Shown piece after piece: positions 21,500 to 33,529 of a stretch of 64,000 bases of DNA. This DNA comes from Aldrovandia affinis. Lineage: Eukaryota; Chordata; Actinopteri; Notacanthiformes; Halosauridae. Under the pieces are notes generated by a model that worked only from the letters and a program-made list of their open reading frames with translations, was not told the DNA's origin and made no database searches. Within the stretch, counting starts at the first letter, position 1; the number at the start of each line of letters is the position of its first letter. The stretch is taken from the NCBI GenBank assembly GCA_029706075.1, contig JAINUG010000023.1:3586447-3650446 (forward strand), written 5' to 3'. The translations under genes and the position numbers were made by a program.

Positions 21500-21960
21500 A
21501 TTAGTTACTTTTAAAAAAAAATGTTTTTAAAGGCGTTTCTCCCAATTTGGAACGCCCAATTGCATTCTCAGCCACGCTTCACTGCAACCTCACTGCTGTG
21601 GATTCAGGAGCGTAGACCAGCACGCGCTCTCCTCTGAAACACGTGATGTCAGCCACTGCTTCTTTTCACACCGCGGTTTACAAGTTACGCTGCACAGACA
21701 TGAGTCGGAGGAAGAAACTTTGTGTGTAACTTCATACCGGCAGACCGTGGGCGCCCGATTGACCAGTGAGGATCCCTGGTGTGCAATGAGACACGGACGA
21801 CCCAGCTGACTAAATCCCTCCCTCCCTGGGTGAAACTACCGCTAATTATGCATCGCCCTTTTGGGCTGCTGGCCGTAATCAGCACTGGCACAATACCAGA
21901 CCGTATTTTAAACACGTAAGGCTGTTCCATGGATTCCGTTACTCCGCAGCGCTGGTTGTT
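21500..21960 (-). mobile_element. SINE (family P), long copy
   Basis: Shares with 44885-45305 a run of blocks in the same order on the minus strand: GCCAGTGCTGATTACGG, GGGAGGGAGGGA, GGTCAATCGGGCGCCCAC, TCTGCCGGTA, then CCAAATTGGGAGAAA and a T/A-rich tail. The tRNA-like head is weak. The 3' end resembles that of family L. Confidence 0.75.
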
Positions 21961-22770
21961 CAAACGGTATTAACCCAATTAAAACCCACCTGGCCGATTC
22001 TCTGGCTAGTCACATTTCCTTTTGAGTAACCGCCCTTAACTAGAAAATGTCAGCATGATGGATTTCAAGCAATCTTTGAAAGCGCGGCTTAGAAAGCCAC
22101 ACCGCGCTGTAAATCAGGGAACGGAAGGACTCTCATCAGTAGTATTCCCTCACTACCCTGTCTGTGCATGCTGGACCAATCACAGGGTGTCACACAGTCT
22201 GCAAAAATATCACACTGCTCAGGATACTGGTATTCCAGAGAGAAGTGTGCTAAAATCAAACAGTGCAAGTGTTTCAAAGTAACAAATAGTAAAGGTGCAG
22301 TAATTCACTGAATAAATGTATAAGAAAAGCAGGCCTCAACTTCCACATTCAGAATAAAACCCTTATTCTAATACAGTGTAATCTCACTGATGGAGGGGTT
22401 TAAACCTGGGGCCAGTGTGAGAGCCAGGCTCCGGGTCCATCGCCTGTAACGTCTCTCTTAGGAACAATGAGGACTCATGCTCCTATAACTGCAACTCCTT
22501 ATCAGGACATGATCTATCTGGAATATCAAATAACATACGCTTTACAGTCTGCTACTGTATCAGACTATAGATCTCCCATACATGATAGACTACACGATCT
22601 GCTCGTTCGGCGAATGAAGAAAAACAAGGCCTGATGAGGTGCATTAACAGGACAGACGCAAGGACAGGCAGGACAGACGCAACAAAGAATATTTTCAAAG
22701 AATCTGTCTCTCTCAGCTCAGCAGGCACAATGTGGCATTACACCAAGCTGTGCCAGCTCACTCTGTCACA
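21961..22770. other. Unique non-coding sequence
   Basis: Nothing recognised. Confidence 0.4.
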
Positions 22771-22771
22771 C

Positions 22772-22907
22772 GTAAACACACACACACGCACTCACACACA
22801 CATCCACACATGCATACGCGCACACACACACATCCACGCATGCATACGCACACACACACACATCCACATCCACGCATGCATACGTGCACACATACACAGG
22901 TTTAAGC
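22772..22907. repeat. Imperfect CA-rich tandem repeat
   Basis: CACACACACATCCACGCATG-type units of about 30-40 bp with CATGCATACG blocks. Confidence 0.8.
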
Positions 22908-22977
22908 AGAAATACTGCAGAGACTGGTAATGCCATATAACTCGTGATTATGCATAATTATGTATAAGTAGCTGAGC

Positions 22978-22978
<1 letters not shown>

Positions 22979-23030
<52 letters not shown>
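22979..23030. repeat. AC microsatellite
   Basis: About 25 uninterrupted AC repeats. Confidence 0.95.
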
Positions 23031-23034
<4 letters not shown>

Positions 23035-23421
23035 ATATTCAACCTTATTTTGCATACACCACTATGCTATGTGTATTAATGCAATTCTTTATATAAATTG
23101 AAAGAGTTTTTGAAGTTTTGCTGTTTCTCTCTCCATGGTGTCCTTTCTCATTTGCTCAGTCATCAAACCAATAGACCTCCAGGAACATGGCACCATTAAT
23201 CACTGCCTCCTGTATTTGCATCCTTTGCACAAAATTACAATTAATGTACCAGCACTTTTGATAGTTAAATAAAACACAATTTGGAAAATACCACTTGTTT
23301 TAGATCCTATAATTACGCAGCAACACTGAAGCATTCACCATTGAGCGAATCTACAGTGTGCACACCTCATCTACAACAACTAAAGCTCTCCTGCAGTACG
23401 CAGTGTTAGTCTGTAGTGTGT

Positions 23422-23889
23422 AGGGGTGTAACGGTACACAAAAATCACAGTTCAACATATGTTTAAAACCTGTGTTCTCAACAACGGAGTATGGTCGCAG
23501 ATCCGCTGCTATAAAAACTCCTGCGGCGTTTGTTGCTTTGGCCCAGTCTGAATTATCAGTGAGACACTGCTTAATTGCCATGGGGAGCTGGGTTTGCACT
23601 CCACTCAGTTTTTTCCTTGTACCAGTGATATTCACATTCGGGTGATCTCAAATTAGTTATCAAGTTCGATGTACTGCCAGCGACATACCCGATCTCAATT
23701 GAACAACGCCGGCACGCTGCTTTCCTCCGATTCAGACTCAGAGTTTTTAATTAAGTTCCGCACACAAAAAAAGTTCTGCGCGTGCGTTAGTGGTTAAAGC
23801 AAGATTGCATTCATTCGGTTCACAGCGCGTACCGAACCGAAAGTCTTGTACCGAACGGTTCGGTACGAATGCGTGTACCGTTACACCCC
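23422..23889. mobile_element. Internally deleted hAT transposon with 8-bp target duplication
   Basis: Terminal inverted repeats AGGGGTGTAACGGTACAC (left) and GTGTACCGTTACACCCC (right). TAGTGTGT flanks both ends exactly (23414-23421 and 23890-23897), the 8-bp duplication expected of hAT. At 468 bp it is far shorter than an autonomous element, but it keeps a piece of transposase on the minus strand, so it is a deletion derivative. Confidence 0.9.
23430..23635 (-). pseudogene. hAT transposase fragment
   Basis: The minus-strand frame contains IKQCLTDNSDWAKATNAAG followed by VFIAADLRPYSVVENTGF and KHML. The block DLRPYSVVEN-x-GF is characteristic of hAT/ZBED transposases at the beginning of the RNase H-like catalytic fold. 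Only about 65 codons remain; the BED finger and all catalytic acids are missing. The frame then reads through the terminal repeat, so its end has no meaning. The first ATG (23635) is probably not the original start, as the element is internally deleted on that side. Confidence 0.75.
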
Positions 23890-23897
23890 TAGTGTGT

Positions 23898-24331
23898 ACA
23901 CATCATCTACAACACGCAGAGTTCATATAAAGTGCACACCGTTAATCTACAGTGCACAGAATGAATTTTACGGGCACACAGTTACTGTACTGTAGAGTTC
24001 ATCCACAGTGTGTGCTGGTTTTGTGTCACAGTTTGTATTCCACTGTCTGCCGCCTGCATATTTTCACGGATGCATCATGTCCTAGATCCTCAGGCAACAG
24101 GACGGTCCCCATCTCTTTTAGCGCTGAGAGTATGAAGCAGTCTATTACAGCCCGTTCCCTTCACGCGATGCTACCAGCACCTGTAAGGCTAACTCCACAG
24201 GGGAATGGGCTAATTCAGCGCTCCACTCTCGATGAAGGATCCCGAGTGAAACTCGACTGCGTGAACGGGAGGCCACTTCAGGCCAGACTGCAGGGAGGAG
24301 ACAGGATATCGCAGCCTGTGGCTCTGGCATA
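23898..24331. other. Unique non-coding sequence
   Basis: Nothing recognised. Confidence 0.4.
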
Positions 24332-24928
24332 GAGCGCTGTACTGAGCACAGAGCGGTCTGCTGAACACAGTCTACTGAACACAGAGCGGTCTCCTGAACA
24401 CAGTGCACTGAACACAGTGATCTACTGAACACAGAGCGGTCTACTAAACACAGTCTACTGAGCACAGAGCGGTCTACTGAACACAGTCTACTGAACACAG
24501 TGCAGTCTACTGAACACAGAGCGGTCTACTAAACACACTATTGAACACAGGGAGGTCTATTGAACAGTTTACTGAACACAGATTGGTCTACTGAACACAG
24601 ATCGGTCTACTGAACACACTATTGAACACAGGGAGGTCTATTGAACAGTTTACTGAACACAGATCGGTCTACTGAACACAGATCGGGCTGTTGTACACAG
24701 AGCAGTCTACTGAACACAGAGCAGTCTACTGAACACAGATCGGTCTACTGAACACAGAGCAGTCTACTGAACACAGAGCAGTCTACTGAACACAGAGCAG
24801 TCTACTGAACACAGAGCAGTCTACTGAACACAGAGCAGTCTACTGAACACAAAGCAGTCTACTGAACACAGATCGGTCTACTGAACACAGATCGGTCTAC
24901 TGAACACAGATCTACTGAACACATTCAA
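24332..24928. repeat. 19-bp minisatellite, about 30 units
   Basis: Units TCTACTGAACACAGAGCAG with GATCGG and GAGCGG variants and some shortened units. The right half is more regular than the left. A ~65-bp block containing GGGAGGTCTATTGAACAG occurs twice (about 24535 and 24615). Confidence 0.92.
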
Positions 24929-24949
24929 GTCTGAATGGAATGATATGGA

Positions 24950-25260
24950 CGAGGAAAAGTGGGGCTGTCGTGAGGCTCACCCTGCTAAAGCGCCGGTTGT
25001 GCGCGTAGCTGCGTCTGTGGTCTGGTGTAGAATCCCCCCACTGGGGGGGGTCATAACTGACAGGAGTGAACAGTCTGCCAGAACATCCCCATCTCATGGC
25101 GCAGGAGGGACCCTGTCAGGCAGCTCACGTCTGCACCAGCTGCACATGAAGCGCACTCCTCGCGATGACGCAATGACAGCACACACATCGGAGGAGAGCG
25201 TGCGATTGGTCTGCGCTCTCCCAAACTGACGCAGGGCGATGTAGTGAAGAGACAGGGGCT
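24950..25260 (+). mobile_element. SINE remnant (family P), degraded
   Basis: GGCTCACCCTG at the start and the later GGAGGAGAGCGTGCGATTGG correspond in order to blocks of the copy at 44885-45305. The rest is strongly diverged. Confidence 0.4.
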
Positions 25261-27120
25261 ACAGCTGGGAATAACAGGCTGGGAATCAGGAACACACAGG
25301 CTAGCAAATATCTGGCACCAAACTAGAGAACCTGCACTAACGCAGGGTTTCTGTTCAGACAGCTCATTTCATAACACAGACACACCGAGAACACTTAACG
25401 GCAACGCACACGGGGAATTCAATTTAGGAGGGAGAGTCAAATGTGAAATTGCACCTTCGATAACATTTGATTTGGCTGGGAAAATAAATGTAATCCATAC
25501 AAGTGCCTGTGACAGTAATACTAATGAAGAATAAAACCCAGAAGCGTGCCTGAATAATATCTGTACGCTGGCGCTCTTAGTGAGTAGAGAGTGAGCAGCT
25601 CTTAGTATTCAGCAGGGAGAATTCTTTCATCGGCTAGGTTAACTGAGGGAGTATGAAATTCAGAGCATATATGATATATGGCAGGACTTCCTGTTCCCGC
25701 ACACAAACAATAAGACGCCTTTGCTCTCGAGAATAAGCAGCCCTTGAATATGATTTCCATTTCGCCTTTGATGAATGGCCTTTGCTCCTGCTTGAAAGGG
25801 GGAAAAAACCTGCTCCTCGAAGGGAGCGTGAAAAATCCGTCAACGCTTTTCAATTAATATAGAGCGGAACAGGCCGCTTAATAGCCTTTCACAAATTTAA
25901 ACGAGAGCAGCGTTGACGTTGGCAAATTGCCTTCAACTTACGGGGGTTTGCGGCCTGTGATTGTGTGAGACGGACCACATTCAGACACCAACTCTGTCAC
26001 AACAAAATACATAGGACAAATACTAAAGAGAAGAAGTATTTTGTTCAAACAAAGGATCATATCTCATGAACAGAACTAAAAAGCATGCTGCTGTTCTTGT
26101 TTAGTTTTTTTTCTAGCTACAAAACAGCTTCTTGGTGACACTGTTAAACAGCATTAGAAGCAAGCACACCCGTTTAACACTGGGAAAGGAACAGGTGGGA
26201 CCAGTTTGAAGGGGTCAGGAGCTGCCTCGTCCCTGTGCAGCTCAGGAGAGAGAGGAAGAACCAGTAGGCCTGTGTTCCCTGCCTACCGTCAGCTTCAGGC
26301 CGTTTCAGGTGGTGCAAGAGCCCGTTTGGGGTAGTTTATGAGGCCTGTCTGCTGGGACAGTACGCACTCTAACAGATACAAATATCTGGAGGGGCACGCT
26401 ACCCCCGGTAAACTGTCCTGAGGAGAAACGCTCTAGCCCTATTTGAAGGTGGAGAACGATTGGCTATTCTCGAAAGGTGGATCACATGAGTGAGGGAAGA
26501 GGCAGTGGATCCCTCCACATCTTGTCCAGCATTGTATACATTTCCAAAACACAGTGTCACTACAGTTTTATAGCACATTTTATCAACCCCTCATAACGTT
26601 ATCCAAGTAGTAACAGCACATTTTCCAATGAGGTGAACAAGCAGACTTACCTTTGCCTGAGACATGCTCTATGAGTGTGAAAAATAATCCAACTAATACT
26701 AATAAATTCATGATAAAGAAGGCCCAACTTACCATTTCAGAATGTGACTAAGGGACCTAGCAAAGCCGTTTATTAATTATTCAAAGGGAAAGGTTTGAAG
26801 CGGGTACCAGGACTAGCCTGCCCCAAACCTCATAAAAACACAAACGCATTGGACCCCTCTGCACGCACACAGAGCGTTGCTCAAGTGAAATAATAAAATC
26901 TATTATATCCCTCTCAGATCCTGTGAGATTAAGGCTTTGCACATGGAGAGATAACACATGCCGTAGATCGCTGAGTCGCTGTGTAGCATAAACACCAATA
27001 ACTGTTTTACTGTGCAATTAAAACCGCCGAAACCGCTGACCACAGAGCTGGTGTATAAATCCACGAAACATATAAATCCATCCGGTTGGGGAAAGAGAGG
27101 CTGCAGGTGTGTGGATGACA
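25261..27120. other. Unique non-coding sequence
   Basis: No gene or repeat is recognised. The block 25700-25960 has the balanced composition and lack of repeats often seen in conserved non-coding elements. Confidence 0.35.
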
Positions 27121-27129
27121 CTAAGGAGA

Positions 27130-27310
27130 GCGCTCTTTCATTGGCCCATTGGTGTGGGTGCGGCTCAGATGATAGCGTCCTCATTGGTCCAGTGATGTGG
27201 GAGTGGCTCTAAGGAGAGCGCTCTATCATTGGCCGTGGTGTGGGTGTGGGTGTGGGTGTGGATCTAAGAACAGCAGCCTCTCATTGGCCCAGTGGTGTGG
27301 GTGTGGCTTG
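27130..27310. repeat. Tandem repeat carrying CCAAT and CACCC-type boxes
   Basis: Four units of 43-55 bp, each beginning TCATTGG (an inverted CCAAT box at 27140, 27183, 27228 and 27283) followed by GTGGTGTGGGTGTGGC (CACCC-type). Units one to three also carry AAGGAGAGCGCTC or a relative. Confidence 0.75.
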
Positions 27311-27485
27311 GGAGGAGAGGCAGCTGGGGGTCCTAGGATTGGATGGTGTGCAGAGACTCATTTCAGTGGATTTTGGTGTCCGAATGGACAAGCGTCCAGC
27401 GGGGATGGGGGAGAGAGGATTAAGTTTAGAGTGAGGAAGGAGGCACTGAATTTCCCAGCACAACAAAGCTGGGGACTCTTTACCC
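27311..27485. other. Unique sequence
   Basis: Nothing recognised. Confidence 0.35.
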
Positions 27486-27722
27486 ATTCAATTTATTTAT
27501 ACATTTATTTCCCCTGTTTTTCTCCCAATTTGGTGGCCACTAGAACATCTTATTTGCAACATCGGTGGCCAATTTCCTGGTGGTATCCTCCATTTCTTCA
27601 ATTCACCCTCCTCCCTCCCTCTGGGGCGGACAGCCAATCGCCGCCCCTGATCAGGCCCGGCCACAGCGGACAACCTGCATTCCGAGCGAATGCTTTTACC
27701 GTTACCCCACCCAAGGCCCGCT
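27486..27722 (-). mobile_element. tRNA-derived SINE (family L, head type 3)
   Basis: On the minus strand: GGGTGGGGTAACGGTAAAAG head, short B-box region, core GGCTGTCCGCCCCAGAGG, then directly the tail (GTGGCCACCAAATTGGGAG). The middle part seen in longer copies is deleted. Confidence 0.75.
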
Positions 27723-28990
27723 CTCTTCACCCAGTCTCTCCTCCAGTTCACCAAGCTACATCCCTTAAGGGTACTCCTACTCCAGTTTGGGAACCGATGT
27801 TGAACATAATTGTGTAACCATGGGGTGTTCCATATGTTGATAATACTTTAAATATCTGTGTGTTTTTAGTGATACTGATATTATTTGCTTGACCTGTGCA
27901 GTAGGACTGCCTGGTTCAGTTTCATATGCATTTACTGTGCACAGTTTCAAGCAGTCATTTTACTCAGATTTGATCACGCACGGCATTTCACATTTAGCGT
28001 GTGCACGCATATCTGTGAACTTGAGACTAAATGGCTTTGGATCCCTCGTATACAATTTCAGCTTCATAGCAAATGCTGATGACTGGGCTGCCCTTTGAAA
28101 GCCTCTCGTCTCCCTGAATAACATCACTCTGACCGTCAATAAGCATTATGCAAAAGGCTTCCCATCTGCACCTTGCTCGACACTCCTTAAGAACACATAT
28201 TCCCTCTGGTACATGCAGTCATGTCTGCTCATAATCAACCAGAGGGCCGAGTCGCACCTCAACGAATAAAGCAGGAAAAAGACAACTTTAAGGCTTTGGC
28301 TTCATCCAATGTTTGCCCTTGTAATCCAATTTACAAATGTAAGGCTGAGTGTGTACATTTTTTTGTAGGTCAAGGACTGTAAACACAAAATGCCATGTTC
28401 TCTTATAAATCACACAACAGGAGGTATAAATCAAACATGAACCTTTTAATGTCGAAACAAGCAGCGGTCAGCACAGTTCAGGTCTCGGGAGCCCAAGGTT
28501 TTACTGGAGGACTGGAGTCGCAGGGGAGTTCGCTCTCCTTCACGACCAGCTGCGGTAAACAGGCTGTGAGCGTCTGGTCCTCCACAGCACTAACAGACTG
28601 TAATATCAACTCCAGAGGGAGAGAGTAAGTCGGGAGGCATGCTGCTATGTTTAGCGCTTCCAGTGGACTTCCACAGCAGCCTTTCAGCCAGGACACTGGG
28701 GACACCTCCCCCCCTCCCCAATCCCACACCCCCCTCTCCACACTGAATAATGCATGCATTTCAGAGTGCCAAACCACTCTGTTATTTTTAATACAACCCT
28801 TTAAACACTTCACTGGTCTGATGTTGTGTTCCACGCACTCTTACTTCGAGGCTAAAAGAAGATATTAGCGCTTGTTTCTTACCATGCACACCCGACTGTG
28901 CATGCATGTGAAACACACGCAACACACACATGTAACACGTGTGCATCATTCCCGTAAAGCTCTTTAATCAAGCGTAAAACAATTGAGACA
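27723..28990. other. Unique non-coding sequence
   Basis: Nothing recognised. Confidence 0.4.
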
Positions 28991-28991
28991 A

Positions 28992-29385
28992 CATCCTGCA
29001 TCACCTTCAGCCATTACTGCAGATAGCAAACATGGAAATAACTTAACAGAAGAACATAAGAATACATACGCCGTTCAGCCCATCTAGGCTCGTCATGTCC
29101 TAATCTAAAGAGCATCTAGTACTGCATCTAGCCTGGACTTGAATAAACCAAATGTTTCTGCCTCTACTACCCGACCTGGCACCAGGCATTGACAACTCTC
29201 AATGTAAAGAAAAAACGTCTTAATATCTGTGCGGAATTTGCCTTTAACTCATTTTCACCTGTGGCCTCTCGTTCTGCTGACCCAACTTATCTTAAAAAAA
29301 TCTTTGGTAATCCCTTTTAGGAATTTCAAAACCTTACTCAAATCAAAGTATTTTCCGCTCTCGGTTAATGAGACACTGGGCTCTG
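28992..29385 (+). mobile_element. Old dispersed retroelement remnant (CR1/LINE-like)
   Basis: AAGAACATAAGAATACATAC, then GCCGTTCAGCCCATCTAGGC and CACCTGTGGCCTCTCGTTC, in this order, resemble a dispersed repeat known from several fish and other vertebrate genomes. No open frame remains. The class is uncertain. Confidence 0.5.
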
Positions 29386-29574
29386 TTCATAAGAGGGTGC
29401 AAGGCAGAAGAGCGTTGGATTAGTATAAATACTGGTATTTCTGTGTGAAAAGTGACAGCTGCACAGAGGCTGCCATTTTGTCACCTTCATTTTAAGTGCT
29501 CACGCTGAATCGGTTGTTTTCAGGGTGTGAATTGGCCAGATCCATGCCACACACAGATGCGGAATGTGTTTCCA

Positions 29575-29848
29575 TAGCTTTACTATTTTATTAGTTTTTT
29601 TACATTTTGTTTCAGATTTTTTCCCATTTTTCTCCCAATTTAGTAGCCAATTACACCCTCTATTTATTTTGATTCATCCTCTCCACACAAATTCACCACC
29701 CATCTCTATGAGGCAAGCTAATTCTCAGAGGGCAGCGAACTCTAATTACTTTGAGACAGAATTCGCCCACACCCACATTCTGGAGACTCCCTTACGTGCC
29801 TCATGGCGGACCCAAGCCGGCTCACCCTCCCCTCTCCCCCCTGGGTCG
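29575..29848 (-). mobile_element. SINE (family L, type 2), left arm of a head-to-head pair
   Basis: Minus-strand tail (TTGGCTACTAAATTGGGAG as reverse complement) and middle part down to the core (CCCTGGGTCG), where it stops. Confidence 0.75.
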
Positions 29849-29990
29849 GTGAGTTCTGTCTCGAAGGAGGCAGATCATCGCTGGCCTCAGAGAATTAGCT
29901 TGCCCCGTAGAGACAGGCGGCGGGACAATCAAAATAAATGGAGGGTATAATTGGATTCCAATTTGGGAAAAAAAATCTGAAACAAAATAT
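29849..29990 (+). mobile_element. SINE (family L, type 2), right arm of a head-to-head pair
   Basis: Starts at GTGAGTTCTGTCTCGAAGG and runs to the tail (GGGTATAATTGG...TTGGGAAAA). It abuts the minus-strand copy with no spacer, forming an inverted repeat. Confidence 0.75.
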
Positions 29991-30020
29991 ATATATTTTT
30001 TTAAACAGCTGTGGGGGAAA

Positions 30021-30372
30021 ACACTGGCCATGGAGACCGGGGTTAGATTCCCCGTCTCGCCAGAGTCAGTTCTGGCTGGGAGTGCCACCAAGGGCAGCGA
30101 TTGGCTGTCCGCCCCAGGGAGGGGGGAGGGAAGCCGACAGGATGTTCGCTGCGCATAAGAGTGGTCCTGTAGTACCGGGTTACGGTTGACGGCCTGGTGA
30201 GTGCCGTCTCAGAGGAGATGTTACTTTGCCTTCGTCACTATTCGTCACTTAGTTCGTCACACAGGACTCACATTACTAGGGGGGGGGATTGACATAAAAT
30301 AGCGGGTCTAATTGGCTACTAAATTGGGAGAAAATAGGATAAAATCTGAAAAAAATTATTTAAGAAGAAAAA
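30021..30372 (+). mobile_element. tRNA-derived SINE (family L), 5'-truncated, with target duplication
   Basis: Starts within the head (CACTGGCCATGGAGACCGG), keeps the B-box region (GGGGTTAGATTCC), core GGCTGTCCGCCCCAGGG and the tail (ATTGGCTACTAAATTGGGAG). AAACAGCTGTGGGGG occurs just before (about 30003) and after (about 30373), the target duplication. Confidence 0.82.
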
Positions 30373-30392
30373 AAACAGCTGTGGGGGGAAAA

Positions 30393-31015
30393 AAGCATGG
30401 CATTGCGATATGTCAGTTTTTTATCACAAACATTTGATATAAGGAGAGAAAGCCTCTCCCTCCTGTGGCGCGCTGCACTGCACGCGACAGATTGTATTTA
30501 TCTTCGTCCAGAGAGGCTCGTTTTAATGCCACGCTGCTACTGGACGTCCTGCTATTTAGCGCAGAGGAAAAAAGGGGGCAATGTGTTTCTGTATGCAGAG
30601 GAAACATGTTCAATCTCAGCCCCGTCCTGGGCAGCAGCTGCGGGGCCAGAGCGGGAGAGCGCGAGTCTCTCGGTGTGGGGGGCGGCGGGCGGCTGACGTG
30701 GGAGATCGATGCTCCGCTTTAGAGCCGCCTGCATGTGCTGAAGCACATCACTCGTTCCTCCCATCAGGAACTGAACGGTTCATTTAGATATGTTTCATGA
30801 GAGAACGGGCGGAGTGCGGTCTCTCTCTCTCCACTGAAGGGAGACGTGCGTTGGGCAGACCCCTGAACTGTGTTTGTGATTCATCACCAGTGACTCTCGT
30901 CTCAGTCATACTGAGAACTCTGTCACTCCAATCAGAGTCACCAATGTGTGCTTTAAATACATCACATGGGGGCTATGCTTCCTTCACTGCTGCTAAATAT
31001 GCACACTGTTCATCG
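30393..31015. other. Unique, locally GC-rich sequence
   Basis: The stretch 30460-30720 is GC-rich with many CpGs, but no exon or promoter element could be supported. Confidence 0.35.
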
Positions 31016-31478
31016 TGATTATCACCACCATCATCAACACAATCTTCATCACCACCATCATTACCACCATCACCACCACCACCACCATCATCACCATCAA
31101 CTCAATCTTCATCATCAACACAATCTTCATCACCACCACCATCATCATCAACACAGTCTTCATCACCACCATCATCACCACCATCATCATCAACACAGTC
31201 TTCATCACCACCATCATCACCACCATCATCACCACCATCATCATCATCAACAGTCTTCATCACCATCATCATCACCACCATCAACACAATCATCATCACC
31301 ACCATCTTCATCACCACCATCATCATCATCAACACAGTCTTCATCACCACCATCATCATCATCATCACAATCTTCATCACCTCCAGAATCATCATTAAGA
31401 CCATCACTATCATCATCACCACTGTCATTTTTCATCAACGTTTTCACCATCACCAGCCACCATCATCATCATTTCCGT
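31016..31478. repeat. CAT/CAC trinucleotide array with higher-order units
   Basis: ATCACCACCATCATCATCAA blocks separated by CACAGTCTTC or CAATCTTC, giving units of about 30-36 bp. The open frames through it on both strands (His-, Met- or Asp-rich) are products of the repeat. Confidence 0.93.
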
Positions 31479-32260
31479 GTATGCATGCATGTCATTGATA
31501 ATTCTCGAATGCGATAGGCCGGAGCACAGCCAATTGGTCCAGCTGAAGCTCTATAATGTGTGATGTATTTTATTTATCAGGGTGACCTTGAGTCTGTCAC
31601 ATGTGTAGGTTTATGTGTCAGGTGTGTGCTCCTTTTAATCCTGTTTTTTATGCTTCAAAACCAACAACTGCCACTGGCTACTGAAATTGCTAAATGGTAC
31701 GTTACCAAATTATTTATATCATCTAGGCAATAATGTTCTGGAACATCATAACAGGGACATCCATTATTTCACAAGCATTTAAATAGGGAAACAGGCACTT
31801 AAGTTCTCCAGGATTTCAATAAAAAGAGCACACCATATGTTCACCTCTGACCCCCTCTGAAGGTACGGTCTGTGCCTTCACTTCGACCTGCTGAACATGG
31901 GGAATAATATGATTCCACTCACACTTGTGACCATTTGTTTGTTTATGTGTGGTATAAAATAAGAGTGTGATAGCAGCCTCAGATTCATCTCTTCCTGCTT
32001 ACAAGCGTTCCAATGAACCCTCGACCGCCCCAGACTGCACAGCACGAGCTCAGATAGTTTCAGAGACTGAATGTTCCAGACTGGGAAAAACTGGGGAGAA
32101 CCTGCAGAACTGGGATTCCCCAGAGGCAACAGAACACCATGAGCTCCATGGGCAGATCAGTATGAGCATCGGTTTGAGCTTCATGTGACTCAGTATGGTG
32201 TGAGTTTTACCCACGAGCTTCAGTAACTGTAATAATTCGCTTCAGTTTTCAGTTTGAGCA
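31479..32260. other. Unique non-coding sequence
   Basis: Nothing recognised. Confidence 0.4.
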
Positions 32261-32261
32261 T

Positions 32262-32273
32262 GCACACACACAC

Positions 32274-32355
<82 letters not shown>

Positions 32356-32356
32356 G
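32262..32356. repeat. CA microsatellite
   Basis: About 45 CA repeats with scattered CG interruptions. Confidence 0.95.
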
Positions 32357-33303
32357 TGTTTCAGCCACATGCCCCTCCCTGATTGGGCACAATGTGAGGA
32401 ACTCTGCTGTAACGTTCTCTCAGATGTGACTTCAAATATTGATCTTTGCTGCTTTGTTTGAGTTTAAATGTATTGGGTTTTATGGACTACTGATCCCCAT
32501 GAAGCAGCCAGGACTAGTCAAACAATACTCTGGATTCAATCAACATTTGTCCCCAACTTTGACTTCTTTTTTGTGACCATTTTTCATAACAGTTTATTTT
32601 GTTGATTGTTGAAAGTCAACAAACTCTTTGTGGAGAAAAGACAAACAAACATTTACTTGTGAGTCAATGTCAAGGACAATTCTTAATTAAATCCAGGCAA
32701 ATTTGTTAGAAGGGTGTATATTCAACATTAAAAAAATCTTTTATTTGCAATGTATTTACAAAACCAATCAGTCAGTGCTTATGCCCAGCAAGAGTATTTA
32801 AAACAGCAAATCACAATTTATAGCACATCTTAAAGATACTGAAACCGTAAAGGCTGCCATCTTGTTATGCCAGATTTCCAGTAGCTGTCACACTTTCTGT
32901 GTTCATTGGCAGAGAGACACAGACCCTCTTCTACCTCTGAACAGGGTATAACTTTATAAGCAGCCAGGCCTGTCCAGCATCTGTACACATGACCCTGTGC
33001 ATACGGGAACATTATTTGCTTAATTCGTGGATGGGCCACACCTGTATCGTAGCCTCTTCCTCCCATATTTACACATTTGTTTACATTTTTTTGTCCACAA
33101 CATGTACACACAGCCCTTTTTATACAGTATATAAGAATGTTGTTATGCAGCAAGCAAAAAAAAATCCATTATTCACCAAACAACAAAAGCATGATAATGA
33201 CTGTGGCACACTGAGCGTAAAAGAATGTAATCTCTCAGGAGTGCAGCATCTGCCTGACACAGCGAGTTCAGGGGCATGAAGGCGACTGCCAGGCCACCGC
33301 TGT
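32357..33303. other. Unique non-coding sequence
   Basis: Nothing recognised. Confidence 0.4.
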
Positions 33304-33415
33304 GGGCAGAGTGGTGAGGGTGAGGGTGAGAGCAGAGTGGTGAGGGTGAGGGTGAGTGGTGAGTGGGGTGAGGGTGAGGGTGAGAGGGCAGAGTGGTGAG
33401 GGTGAGGGCAGAGTG

Positions 33416-33454
<39 letters not shown>

Positions 33455-33492
33455 AGGCAGAGGGTGGTGAGGGTGAGGGTGAGGGCAGAGTT

Positions 33493-33529
<37 letters not shown>

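Noticed and set aside
27197..27817. Open frame of 206 codons as a possible gene
   Set aside because: It runs from the CCAAT tandem repeat into an antisense SINE, so it has no biological unity.
30966..31517. Histidine-rich frame of 183 codons and Met/Asp-rich frames on the other strand
   Set aside because: They follow the CAT/CAC trinucleotide array in every frame; there is no independent coding evidence.
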